Shown here one piece after another: positions 11,601-22,113 of a stretch of DNA of 64,000 nucleotides (the first letter of the stretch is position 1; each line of letters begins with the position of its first letter). Origin of the DNA: Corythucha ciliata (lineage: Eukaryota; Arthropoda; Insecta; Hemiptera; Tingidae); the NCBI GenBank assembly GCA_038030265.1, contig JAWNBC010000095.1, positions 186,001-250,000 of the forward strand. Direction: 5' to 3'. The notes under the pieces were generated by a model that worked only from the letters and a program-made list of their open reading frames with translations, was not told the origin of the DNA and did not search any database. A program made the translations under genes and the position numbers.

Positions 11601-11737
11601 GGCCCGTATTCATAGACATTTCTTAAACTTAAATTTCCCTAAGTGGACGTCTAAACAGATGATTTTTTTCCAACAACAACTGATTTGATTTTTACTTAGG
11701 AGAATTTTAACTTAAGTAGCGACTATGAATACGGGCC
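11601..11737. mobile_element. Small MITE with GGCCCGTATTCATAG ends
   Basis: 15-bp perfect terminal inverted repeats (GGCCCGTATTCATAG) and an imperfectly palindromic interior (137 bp). Flanked by AAA on both sides; a 5-bp CAAAG repeat overlapping the end is an alternative target duplication. Confidence 0.7.
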
Positions 11738-11814
11738 AAAGAATACGTTTTTGAATAAATAAAAAAGGTGCGCGCTGGATCGGAAATTTTTTTGGAACCT
11801 CATGTTTTGACTTA

Positions 11815-11962
11815 GGCCCGATTTCACCAACTTCTTAAACCACGATCAACAACTAATCACGATTACAATGTAAACACGTATATCAGAATTCATATTTGTC
11901 CTCATTGGCAACTAATCGCGATCAACTTTAAACGAAATCAATTTTGTTAGTGAAAATGGGCC
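11815..11962. mobile_element. Harbinger-type MITE, TTA target duplication
   Basis: 148 bp. Ends GGCCCGATTTCACCAAC and GGCCCATTTTCACTAAC (inverted) with TTA directly repeated at 11812-11814 and 11963-11965. A TTA/TWA duplication is the hallmark of PIF/Harbinger elements (family knowledge). Non-coding. Confidence 0.8.
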
Positions 11963-11994
11963 TTAGTTTTTTTATTTTCAAAACCAATGACCTG

Positions 11995-12112
11995 CCCCTT
12001 TATTCTGTAACTCTTAACGCGTGCGTTAACGAAATAAACAAGGTGTTAAACTGAAAGTAATCAGCTGAGCAAATTTGCTAACGCACGCGTTAAGAGTTAC
12101 AGAATAGGGGGG
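11995..12112. mobile_element. MITE with long perfect inverted ends and CTG target duplication
   Basis: 118 bp. Ends CCCCTTTATTCTG / CCCCCCTATTCTG continue into TAACTCTTAACGCGTGCGTTA on both sides, so the element is almost wholly stem. CTG repeats at 11992-11994 and 12113-12115. It belongs with three other CWG-duplicating MITEs in this window. Confidence 0.8.
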
Positions 12113-12142
12113 CTGAATTGTGTTTCTCTCACAAAATAATGT

Positions 12143-12175
<33 letters not shown>

Positions 12176-12973
12176 CACTATGCAAATTTTACACAAGGGT
12201 TTATTATTCATGAATGTAGCCAAATCCGGCTTGAAATTACATGAAAATCGACACCGACGACCGACGATCTCAAAACCTTTGAAAATTCCCATTTTGGACC
12301 CGCTTTTGGTCCATAAAATCCCAGGGAGTTAGTTGATCAAACTGCTCAGATGTTAGGACCAACTAGATCCCAAATGGAGTCTATGTATACGAAAGAACGA
12401 GTTTTTTCGAGCAATCCTAGAGCAAGAAATGGCCCGAACGGCATACGGCGGACGGACATTGCGCAGAAATCGAATCTAGACACGTTAAAACGTACACAGA
12501 GAAAGTTTGAGGGTGGGTTGCAAAAATTGTTTCCTGACCGAAAACATAGGTGTATTATTCAGAATGAATAATAAACCAAAAAGCGACTGACAGGCTGTCG
12601 GCAAGCCGAGGGTGTAAATAAACGAGAAAAAATCTATTTATACAATCTACTCTTTCAAACTTATCGTCAGTCTTGCCATCTGTTGTTACAGCTGATTCTG
12701 TCAAAAATTAAGCTGTGGAAAGCGTGAGGGCAGGTTGTGTGTTGTGTGAACTGAGAAATAGCTAATAGCGAGCGAGCGAACAAGAGAGGAAAGTAGAAGA
12801 TCCTCCCTTCATTCATATCGTCTACTCATCCAGTGACTGAAGTGAGAGTGTGAGAGTGGAACTGTGGAATTATTTCCGAAAGTAATGGGGCCGGGAGTTG
12901 AAGTAAATGTTTTTAGAAAATACATTAGGCACTTCCTTCCGAACTGCATTCTTTCCATCTGTGGACAGTATAT
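12113..12973. other. Spacer with poly(A) tract; possible 5' debris of the BEL element
   Basis: A ~26-bp A run lies at 12149-12174. The rest has no recognised gene. The stretch just before 12974 may be degraded BEL/Pao pol, but nothing diagnostic was seen. Confidence 0.4.
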
Positions 12974-13835
12974 TTGTGCATTTTCAAGTGTCTAACGACA
13001 CTAGCTGTACATCTGGAACTCGTCACAAAGACATCTGAAGCTTTCTTAGCAGCTTTAACGCGATTTACCTCTCGTCGTGGTTTGTTTCTGTGTGTGGTGG
13101 CTGTTCGATTCGGATCGAGGAGCCAATTTCATCGGTTCGAAAAACATTCTGTCGAAAGTTATGCGTTACTTGAGTAACGATCCGAATTTTACTTCTGTCA
13201 ATAATAACTTGGTACACAGAGGTATCAAATGGCATTTCAATGCACCCTACAGCCCACATTTCGGTGGAATTTGGGAATCTGCGATTAAATCGCTAAAACT
13301 CAACTCAAAGGAACATCGGTTCTAGAATAGTTTCTTACGAGGAACTCGAAACCCTCTTCGTTCGACTAGAAGCAATGCTCAACTCTCGACCCTTAACCCC
13401 TCTTTCGTCTGATCCTAATGAGTACGACGTTTTGACTCCGGGTCATTTCCTCATACGACAACCAATTTTATCGTTGCCTGAATATAATCTATTAGATACC
13501 TCCAAAAAACTTCTTTCAAGGTGGGAATTCGTTCAAAACGCCACGCAAAGAATATGGAAGATGTGGTCCAGAGAATATTTACATAATCTTCAAGCCAAAT
13601 CGAAATGAACTACTTCTTCCAGAAACTTGAAAATCGGGGACCTTGTCGTCTAATGGAAGAATCGTCATCACCTCTTCAATGGAAAATTGCAAGAGTACCT
13701 AGTGCAAGTGTTTCCAGGAAAAGACAATATCGTTCGGGTAGTAAAGGTGAAAAATCTCCAAGGAGAATTCGTTCGACCCTGTGGTCAAGGTTTTCCTTTG
13801 CCACTAGAATCTTAAATTCTAGTGAATTTGGGGGC
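12974..13835 (+). pseudogene. BEL/Pao retrotransposon pol relic (integrase core and C-terminal DUF5641-like)
   Basis: Three frames carry successive pieces of a BEL/Pao polyprotein. First, an integrase segment with [20 protein letters not shown] (12995 on). Then a frame with GANFIGSKN and WHFNAPYSPHFGGIWESA (13110-13300), the region around the second Asp and the Glu of the DDE core. After that, MLNSRPLTPLSSDP and RWEFVQNATQRIWKMWSREY (13375-13600), typical of the DUF5641-like C-terminus. Frameshifts lie near 13080, 13325 and 13605, so it is dead. Protease, RT and both LTRs were not found; only the 3' end of pol remains. Confidence 0.85.
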
Positions 13836-13924
13836 TAGTAATGGAACATTGGCTTCATTAATTGTTTTTTTTTTATACATGCCGTATGTTTTAATTACTA
13901 ATCGTTTTATTAATGAAAGAATGT

Positions 13925-14795
13925 ACACGGTCCTCGCAGCAGGACTTTGCGTACTCGTGGAAGGACGTAATTTATTAGGTCACTAGAGGATTTCACTTGC
14001 TCGTAGGAGGACTTCTTGTACTACCATTGAAAAGCTGAGCTCATGATACGTTCCCGCAAAAAAAAAAATAAATAAAAAAGTCCAATTTTCACTTATATTA
14101 TTTAATTTTGAAATTCAGCTACTATTTGGCCCTTTATCGCTTCCATATCGCCCGTTCAATGCGCCTAATTGTAAGGCTGACTTGAAATATTGAGAGTTTA
14201 GAGCCAGTTCCCGATCAAACTCGTTGCTTTGGTGGCTTTATTCAGTATTGGCGGGAAATTTCATGCTTGTTGAAAAAAAAAAACGGCCTTCCAGCTCATT
14301 TCTCATCACGATGTCGGAGCTGTCCTGTGCTGCCCTACAACCGGTAGGACTTGTTACGAGGACCATTTACTAAATGGTATTCCTATTTAATCATTGTGAT
14401 GTGATTTTTTTTTAATGTTATTTTTTTTTGAAGTCATTAAAAGTACAACTTCGTATTATTTTTTCCGTATCATAATTCCGATTCAATTAATATGCCCATG
14501 AAGAGGAGGGCACGTTTTGAAGCACTACCCATCGGTATACCCCCCCCCCCCCTATTCGTGTTGAGAAAAAAGATGAAAAAAGAAAGTAGTAACAAACGAT
14601 TCACCAAAATATGCAGGTACATTTTGAGATGAAAAAATATGTGAGGCTCATCGGTCCTACCGGTACTGCCGGCAGGACGCGTGCCTTCTGGAAGAACAAA
14701 TCTTGTTAAGCGTAAGGTCCTACCAGCAGGACGCCGACGCGGGTTGGGACGGTGTACTAAAGTCCTTCCGGAAGGTCCTTCTGGCAGGACGGGAC
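13925..14795. repeat. Scattered GTCCT...AGGAC palindromes
   Basis: Short hairpins share GTCCT and AGGAC arms with different loops: 13930-13945, 14322-14350, 14654-14678 (with CCGGT/CCGGC inside), 14717-14732 and 14762-14790. Runs of A, T and C fill the spaces. No gene was found in the block. Confidence 0.6.
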
Positions 14796-15074
14796 CCTGT
14801 ACACTCTTTCATTAAGAGTCAGATAAAATAGCTCTCAACGGAGACGAAACATTTTATCAAGTTGAAAATCAAATCAAACCTTCTTCGGTCTTAACATCCG
14901 CTCAAGACAGGAGAAATTCACCAGCGGTGAACTTCACCCAAACTCAGATCAAGTCAGAAGAAAAAGAAAACGTCGCTCCTGCGGCTATCATCCGTCGTTA
15001 CTCAAATAAAATCAAATTCTCTCATTTCCTTTATTATTTCCTTCATTAATTCATTTTCATTAAGGCCAGCACAG

Positions 15075-17130
15075 GTAGAAGGGTTGTCACAAATATGGCT
15101 GCAAAAAGCAACACCTTCAGAACCTTAAATTTACCTCCACTGACCAAAAAGGTACGTGGAAGCAACGAAAAAGTACGTTGCATCAGTAAAAGGCGTTATG
15201 GAAAGTGGTCCGATGATCGCGTTTATTGGGATAATAACGAGCACTTTATAGTTTCTCTATTCATAACTTCGTTCATGGAATTAATAAACGATGGTTTTGG
15301 ATTCGAAGTATCCTTCTGATAGAATTTATGCCCAATTTTCTCGTATCAATTACAACTTTTGTTGGTTTCATAATCTAGATTATTGAATGAATCACAGAAA
15401 GCCAGAAATCAACAACAGAAGAACTTGTTTCAATTATTTATTTTATTTTTTCAATTAATTATTTCCATGAGGCAAAGCTCATGAATCGGCAGTTCAACAA
15501 CACAAGTTCTGGGGTCAATCATTTGTGCTAATACCAAAATTAAAATGGTTAATTCTCTCAAACATATTACATTTTGGTACCAATAACAATAAATTAAATC
15601 TATTAATAATTTATTACTGTTATTCATTTTCAACCATTTGTCATTTTATTTTTAATGCGTGTTGAATATGATTTTCAGGGCAAAAATACTGGACGATCAT
15701 TTGTATTATTAGCGTTTTAGTTCTAATTAGAACTTTTCCGCTTGTCCAAAAATTATTTTCATGTCCCTGAAACGCCACCTTGAGGTCCATATCAATCTGT
15801 GAACATCCGAAAAAAATACATTATGCTGCAAGGCTAATAAATAAATAAAATTGTACTCCTAAAAACACGAATGATTAGAGATTCACACTCACAGGTTGGT
15901 AACCAGACGGACGGATATAAAACAGCTATTTATCCAAGATGTCTGGTGTCTCGTTATCCCTGATAAATTGAAGCCTGTGTTGATGGCAGGCTTTCCCCGC
16001 ACCATCGAAATTAAGTGATCTGACAGTTTTCGACGTCCTCACAGATTCTTGCAAGTCTGGGCAAATAACTATTCGCACTCACCACTGCACTCATATAAAA
16101 ACAGGCTAGTTGGCTTACCTAGGGGGTGTGCGTGCCTAGCCCATTGTTTCACCATTCGAAGAGCTTGTTTCCCCCGATGGTATTATTGTTCAGGGGTTTC
16201 AATATCTCTTTGAAATGTATAAAACTGGTAACATATTACTGTGGATGCAGAGGCGAAATTATGAAAGCGTTCAAAGTGGAGGATATAAGTGAATCTATAC
16301 TTCCCAAATCACGACGACAAAGAAAACACGGAACCTGAAGTCAGACCGAAGCAGAGAAAATGTATTATTATAATAGGTTGGACTTTGAAATTATATGGTT
16401 ATACATGCTATATGTATATGCTTACCCTGTTGCCTGGAACCTCACTGGGTACTTCAATTTTATCCTCAAACTTGGCCATCTTCCTTGAACACATTTCACA
16501 ATTGACGAGAAACACTGTAAACTCGAGTTTCACTCCATAAAAAAACCGTTTCAATTATACGATTGTCTGAAGAACAACTGTGTTGTTCCAGCCGATCACG
16601 GCGTACCTTGATTTGACTGACTGGTTGTTAGGCTAAATACCATGGTTTGTATATCAATAACTGTAGGTATTAGATTCGATAAATCCGTTTGTTATTTTCA
16701 TAAAACTTATTTGTCTTCTCAATGGCAGTCTCGACGAAAAATATTTGGTTCAAGGAAAGCATTCGTTGGCTCAACGAACAAAGAATGCCTTCGACCTTTC
16801 AATTAAATGGTTTTCGCATCAATGAACGTTCTTCGTTGGTCTAATGTAAATTTATTTGTTCCGAAAATAATTGCAGGATTTTTGAAGTAACAACACTCAT
16901 CATCGACTAATAAACAGGTTTTATTTGGTTCAATTAAATTTTTCGTTTCATCAATGAACGGTGGTCGATAAACGCCAAGTATGAATATTACAATCACTTT
17001 TTTTTTCAGTGTCCACATCGTCAGGTTATCAATAAAAATGTTCACCTCCCCCCTTAGTAGGGGAGCCCACGATGCTAAATGGCAAATGGGGATTTACTCG
17101 AGCGTCGTAGAGACCTATTGGGTTGCAAAG
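15075..17130. mobile_element. Third, split fragment of the CATAGAG-ended element and its flanking satellite
   Basis: 15075-15142 (GGTAGAAGGGTTGTCACAAA type) and 17007-17075 (GTCAGGTTATCAATAAAAAT) together match the complement of about 21800-21895 inside the Copia-interrupting element. The CACTG element at 15143-17006 splits them. Beyond 17075 the sequence continues into the AGTAGGGGAGCCC and TTTACTCGAGCG motifs also seen at 25715-25765 and 28110-28150. Confidence 0.55.
15143..17006. mobile_element. CACTG-ended DNA element, 2-bp TSD
   Basis: CACTGACC at 15143 and TTTCAGTG ending at 17006 interrupt a sequence that is continuous in the element copy at about 21790-21895. The join shows TC repeated on both sides. 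Short ACGAACAAAG / CTTCGTTG motifs recur near both ends, for example 15165-15260 and 16735-16965. A 1.86-kb non-autonomous element resembling EnSpm/CACTA is the likely reading. No transposase frame was recognised. Confidence 0.6.
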
Positions 17131-17223
17131 CTTAGATGATAAAAAGATGAAATTGTTATTGGCGATTGTAGCTATCACTAGCGGCGCAAGTGTCGTGTGA
17201 TAATGAAACCGGTACTTCCTACG

Positions 17224-18046
17224 CGGCAACCGGCGATTCCTTCCCGAGACCCGAAAAGCTTGGCGATTCCTTCCCTTAATAGGTTCGACAATTCCTACCG
17301 GTCACTCAATTCCTTCCCCTGTCAAATTGGCGATTCCTTCCCACAAATACAAAACATTGCAAAATAGCCTTTATTGCAACTTATTGCACGGTGTAGCAAA
17401 AGTCATTATAACAAAAAGTTTAAATTATTGCACAAAAGTCAACAAAAGTCATCGATCGTTATTGTCAAAAATCCGTCCGAATTTACAACTGACCCTTTTT
17501 GCAAACTGGTACGGGTCGTCATCAAGAGTTTGACGAGCGATGAGCTGTCTAATCCAATTTTCTTTTTTTCGAGTGTGGCAGGAGGGAGTGTGCTCATCGC
17601 TGTCAAAAGTTTTAACATAAATTTCGGTCTGGAATGAAAATAATGCTTCAACGAATTGGAATATATGGGGATGGGGTGAACTGAAGCTGCGTTTGAAGTG
17701 GGCGTGGAACGACTCACATGCGTTGGTTGTCCTGGTGTCGGCAGCACCAGGGTCCATCATTGATGACGATTACAATCAAACTACCGACCTCAACCTTCAA
17801 CTCCTCCTGCCGGCTGTACCTTGTCATGTTTACATCCGTCTCAGAGTCCGTAATCTGATGCAGTAAGTAATCCTTATCTCCCCTTTCAAACCTTACTCCT
17901 TCTTGACTGGATGACTGATGGAGAATGGTGGGGAAGGAATCGCCGAACCTTGCCTGAGCACCTGCTCTTCCGCCGGAGGCAATCGCCATCTCCCTCACGC
18001 CTCCGGGTTCAACTTTCACTTTAACGGGAAGGAATCGCCTGTCGCC
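17224..18046. mobile_element. Short MULE with tandem-repeat ends and 9-bp TSD
   Basis: CTTCCTACG is directly repeated at 17215-17223 and 18047-18055. The inner ends are GGCAACCGGCGATTCCTTCC on the left and the complement GGCGACAGGCGATTCCTTCC on the right. On the left the core GGCGATTCCTTCCC is iterated four or five times (17230-17343), and a further inverted copy is at 17932-17945. The interior carries a fragment resembling the C-terminal part of MULE-type transposases. The 9-bp duplication agrees with that assignment. Confidence 0.8.
17449..17760 (-). pseudogene. MULE transposase-like C-terminal fragment
   Basis: 103 codons starting in DTRTTNACESFHAHFKRSF and continuing HPHIFQFVEALFSFQTE. 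In MULE and FLYWCH-type transposase proteins of insects the segment 'TTNNA-E-FH-F-HPNI--F' follows the DDE core (family knowledge). The core itself is absent, and a second frame (17714-18136, minus) covers the upstream part without recognisable motifs. It lies within the 823-bp MULE and is a deletion derivative. Confidence 0.6.
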
Positions 18047-18089
18047 CTTCCTACGTATGTTAAATGATAACAAGTTTCGTGTTTTTTTA

Positions 18090-18275
18090 AGAGGTCCATA
18101 GACGCACAATATTATTGCACAAACTAGATTGCGCAATATTTTGTTTCCAGATGTTTACAGAATAAAAATGAGTTGTACATTATATTGTGCAACCCTTCAA
18201 TACAACCCACAAACGTTCAATTTTATTGTACAACCCCCAGTTTGCGCAATATTTATTGCACGTGTATGGGCCGCT
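18090..18275. mobile_element. Harbinger-type MITE, TTA target duplication
   Basis: 186 bp. Ends AGAGGTCCATAGACG and AGCGGCCCATACACG (inverted), with TTA at 18087-18089 and 18276-18278. Inner TTGCGCAATATT-type palindromes repeat. It sits 35 bp from the MULE. Confidence 0.75.
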
Positions 18276-18299
18276 TTAAAGTGTTTTTTCGTGATCAAC

Positions 18300-18385
18300 G
18301 TCCGTAACATAATGGGGAAAAAGTAGTCAGTTGGCCTAAAGTGACGAGAACAGAAGAACATGGTTTCTGATACATTTATACTCAA
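18300..18385 (-). pseudogene. THAP-like zinc-finger fragment
   Basis: The minus frame reads ETMFFCSRHFRPTDYFFP, which resembles the C-x2-H end of a THAP domain (usual form CSRHF-P-D). The upstream CxxC half was not found in frame. The sequence then runs into a MITE, so it is a relic or an isolated exon. By-eye similarity only. Confidence 0.35.
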
Positions 18386-19084
18386 ACGTCAAGCAAGCTC
18401 CCAAGCCTTTCGGCGGTCGACTTTCTCCCAACACTGGGCTAATTGATAGCTGACACCGTTGAACCCTCAATTTTTTGGAAACAATGAAATGACAATGTTG
18501 TGTCTCGGTTACGACGGGAAGAGCAACCAAAGACACAGCAGTTTACTCTGGATTCACCCTTGAGAGACATCCCACGAGCGCCTTATCTTTCTTTATTGGT
18601 ACTCGACAGGTCACCGTTTCGTTGTAGTGCTCAGAGAACGGCACGGGTTCAGAAAAATGGTCGAAAACGTTTTTGAATCGGTGTTTTCGAGTTTTCTTGC
18701 TACAACAAATAGCCGACAGTGAAAGTTTCTGTACGGGTGTACTGCGCACCTGCATAACCGTCCTGTTTTCTTGATTCAGTGATGCCAATGGTACAATATC
18801 GAGGCCTCCTCGTCACCGTCGGATTATTTAGCCGTAGTTCACAGTAAAAAAGTGTCACTGACCAACATTTTTGATGCATGAACTTCCTCGTTATAGAAAA
18901 CCTTTGTTGTAGTTTGTTGTCAAACGGTAGCAACAAATCACATGGAGTACCGGTCTCAATGTTTCTCTGAAACGCTGCCAGACATCGTATCCCATAGCTA
19001 CAATCGCCAATATGATGCATACCTTTTCATCGGTGGGGGGAGTGGCTATAGACTTTCAAAAATGTAAAAAAAAAAAAAAACTGT
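18386..19084. other. Spacer with unassigned minus-strand frames
   Basis: Frames of 81 and 106 codons (18543-18788, 18700-19020, minus) have no recognisable domain or splice context. They could be exon debris of a transposon protein. No call made. Confidence 0.3.
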
Positions 19085-19490
19085 TGTATGGACATTCTCG
19101 AGCGCGTCAGATATTTACAGCATCGATTGTCTACGTATTTTAATGAAGTATGCATGTTAATCTGATAGTTTGCATGATGGGGGTGGTCGTTGAAAATGAA
19201 AAAATAGAAAAAAAATTGTCAGATTTTCTGAGGGAATGTTAAGTGAATCTAAAATAAGCTCTCATTCAATAATCTGACGATTTGGAGGTGACGCAAACTC
19301 GTGGCTCTTATCAGAATGTGCAAAAAAAATCGTAATTTTGAAATACTCGAGCGCGTCAGATTAAGATATAATTATATGCTTCATACTGACGTCCTAAACG
19401 TGCTCTCTAGTAATCTGACGATTATCTGGAGGGATTCGCCTAATCTGACACTTTTAAAAAAAAATCTTGCTATATTTGGTGCCTAAGTCC
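19085..19490. repeat. Satellite-like repeat with CTCGAGCGCGTCAGATTA motif
   Basis: The motif CTCGAGCGCGTCAGATTA appears near 19096 and 19348, alternating with AATCTGACGATT and GGTGACGCAAACTCG about every 240 bp. The same words occur at 25415-25760 and 28110-28460. It forms the left neighbour of the Copia element. Confidence 0.65.
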
Positions 19491-19886
19491 TACTTTTCTG
19501 CACCATTTTCGAAAGAGTAAGTTGAGGTTAACTGAAACTGTGATGTAAAGGACCTTTTTCTACAATAGTTGAATAATGATAAAATTCTTTGTGAAATTAT
19601 GCACAATGGATGTTTTTGGATTAAACAGACGGATGAAAAATCATTTATTACTTCGACTTCGACACAATATAGGTTAGCAGGGGAGAGCCAGTGAACAACT
19701 TCCCTTGACTGTTATCTTATTTCTGACAACACCCCCCTTCAATTTTAATTTCAGGGAAAATAACAAATTGTTTAAATTGAACAAAAGGAAATAATGATTA
19801 TGAGACACATAGCATTGAGCGCAAGTATTCGAATTTGTCTTTACCGAGAGGCTTTGTTAGTAAATCAGCAGGGTTTTCCTTTGATT

Positions 19887-20668
19887 CTACATAATTAAAG
19901 TCATGTCCTTCTTTGCAACAAGATCTTTTATAAAATTGTTTTTGATATCGATGTGTTTTGCTCTCTTACTATTGTCACAATTTTGTATTGATTTTATGGC
20001 ACTTTGATTATCGAGCATTAACCGCACTTTGACTTTCTCACCTTCACTGCCACACTCACTCACGACTTTAGAAACATATTTGGCTTCCATGGCTGTGGTT
20101 GCACACGTGATGAATTCTGCCTCGAAGCTCGACATTGCTACGACTGGCTGCTTCTTGGAGAGCCATGTGATGAGATTTCCGTCTGCGAAGATCAGTGCTC
20201 CAGTGGTGCTTTTTCTGTCGACACAATCTCCACCCCAGTCAGCGTCGGAATAGGCATGGATGGATGTTGGTTGGTTTCCACTTTTCGTAAAGGTGATTCC
20301 TAGTTCGCTTGTAGTCTTTAAGTACTTTAAAACTCTTTTACTTGCATTCCATAAGCTTTTTGTTGGCTTATCAAGATATCGGCTCAGGAATCCCACCGCG
20401 AAGCTGATATCGGGGCGGCTTACCGTCGCTATGTACGTGAGTCCCCCTATCAGTTCCCGGTATGGAACGTTAGTAATAATTCGTTCATCGCCAGTTACCT
20501 TGAAGTTGTGTTCCATAGGTGTAGTGACGCTCTTCGAGTCTTGTAGGCGAAATTTTTCGACGAGTTTATCTATTAACTCTCTTTGTGAGATTTTAAGTGA
20601 TTTATCGTCACGAGTGAAGTCGCTGCCGAGAAAGTTGGTTATCTTTCCGAGGTCTTTTGCCTTGAACC
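19887..20668 (-). pseudogene. Copia gag-pol, 3' part: end of RT and RNase H
   Basis: Continues the polyprotein on the far side of the 1270-bp insertion. It resumes at GFKAKDLGKITNFLGSDF (GFK is encoded by the duplicated target) and runs through ELIGGLTYIATVSRPDISF. It then enters RNase H with HAYSDADWGGD, RKSTTGALIF, FEAEFI (a Glu) and MLDNQSAI. RNase H catalytic acidic residues appear present. The frame closes at 19887, about 155 bp before the 3' LTR. Confidence 0.88.
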
Positions 20669-21938
20669 CATAGAGATAAAAAGAATGGAGAAAGCTTGGG
20701 CTTGAAATTTGTTGACCGTAGTTATGGTGGGAGGTGCACCTTGTGAACCACAAAGTAACCTCAAGTCAAGTTGTTTTTTATTTACACATGTCCACTTTGA
20801 ATTTCTAGTTTTGTCCTTTTTTCCTCTAGTATGTCTAGAAATTGTCACTGTGAGTTTTTAGATTGTTTCACTGGGCATTAATAAAGTGAATAACCCACAA
20901 TTATACTCCGGAGAATCTTTATTTTAAACGGTCGACCATTCGCCAGTTGTTGGACTTCTTTTCCGGATATTTCAACGAGCGCAAGTAGCTCCAATCCTCT
21001 TCCGGGAATCACGACAGAAGCCACCGGGAAATCCGTCACTCATGTTTTTTATGGAATACGTCATGTTTCTGAGTTCAAGATAACTTGTTTTTTACTGATG
21101 TGTTGTGTATTTTTGGGTATGTTTCTTCAGGGGTCGATCCTCTGATATCAAAGAGAAATACAGGGCTAAGAAATCACGAACGTTTATTTCACATAATAAT
21201 CGCTCGCAAGCAAGAAACAAACTAATTCAGAAAAATTATATATGCCAGCACCGCGAACGAGAAGACCCGTGGTTCGAGCACAGCGAGAACTGCATGAGTG
21301 TGGCGACTTTTGTTCAAATCCTTGTTTCGCAGTCCTCAAGAGACGGAGCGGCTCTTTCTGAACTCGTGACTGTCTCGCCCTCTCGCCCATGTAATATTTT
21401 TCCTAGTATGTTGATGGAACGCGATCAGGGGGCCTATTCTCTAACAACAAGCAATATTTTTTTCGCCAGCCATGTGTCTATTTCATTCATTTGTTTGAAG
21501 AAAATTAATGAAATAAACATATGACTTCGAAAAAGCTATTGCTTCGGAGTTAGAGAATAAGCCCCCAGGGCCACTTATTTTAGAAAATAAACACCAAAAT
21601 ACACTTGAAAACACGGCTACGTGCCACGAACGATGACATTTACAATGAAATCGTATGAACATCAAGTCGTCCACGCTTTGAGAACGAGAGTGTTGACGAG
21701 TTTGATTTAGTTTTTACCGAACAAATTCCCCGAAATACCCCTTGTTCATTCTAACTCGGGCTCTTTTTTTGTAATTTTGCATTAATCTCAGGGGGGAGGT
21801 GAGCATTTTTGTTGATAACCTGAAGATGTAGAGGTAAAATTCAAGGTTCTGAAGGTGTACTTTGGCGGCCATATTTGTGACAACCCTTCTACCCACCCCC
21901 CAGCCCATTCAGGCTTTCTCCAGTTATTTATCTCTATG
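20669..21938. mobile_element. CATAGAGATAAA-ended DNA element inserted in Copia RT, 8-bp TSD
   Basis: Inverted ends CATAGAGATAAAA (20669) and TTTATCTCTATG (ending 21938) are flanked by CTTGAACC at 20661-20668 and 21939-21946. The duplication falls in the Copia RT codons GFK. An 8-bp duplication with CA-initial ends suggests hAT-like (or P-like) transposition; no transposase frame is present. A nested MITE sits at 21429-21565. An inverted relative at 25763-26712 lacks one end and differs by an internal inversion. Confidence 0.85.
21429..21565. mobile_element. Nested hairpin MITE, CAG target duplication
   Basis: Ends GGGGCCTATTCTCTAAC and, inverted, GGGGCTTATTCTCTAAC. The interior is largely self-complementary. 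CAG repeats at 21426-21428 and 21566-21568. The related copy of the host element (around 25990) has an empty site, reading GATCAGGGACACTTATTTT on the complementary strand, so the insertion is directly demonstrated. Confidence 0.88.
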
Positions 21939-22113
21939 CTTGAACCCCGTTATCAGGCTATTCACGATTCGTTCACTTGACGGACCGACCACGATTATGT
22001 CGTCCACCCAGACAATCAACCACACATTTTTGCCGACGTAAAGACACATGTCCGAGCACGAGCGCTTTAGCCCGCACTTTTCAACGTACTTGTGGAAACA
22101 CTCGTTCCATCGT

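Noticed and set aside
15985..16060. Possible 5S-rRNA-like stretch (CCATCGAAATTAAGTGATC)
   Set aside because: Only ~20 bases resemble the 5S internal region; the rest of the gene does not match.
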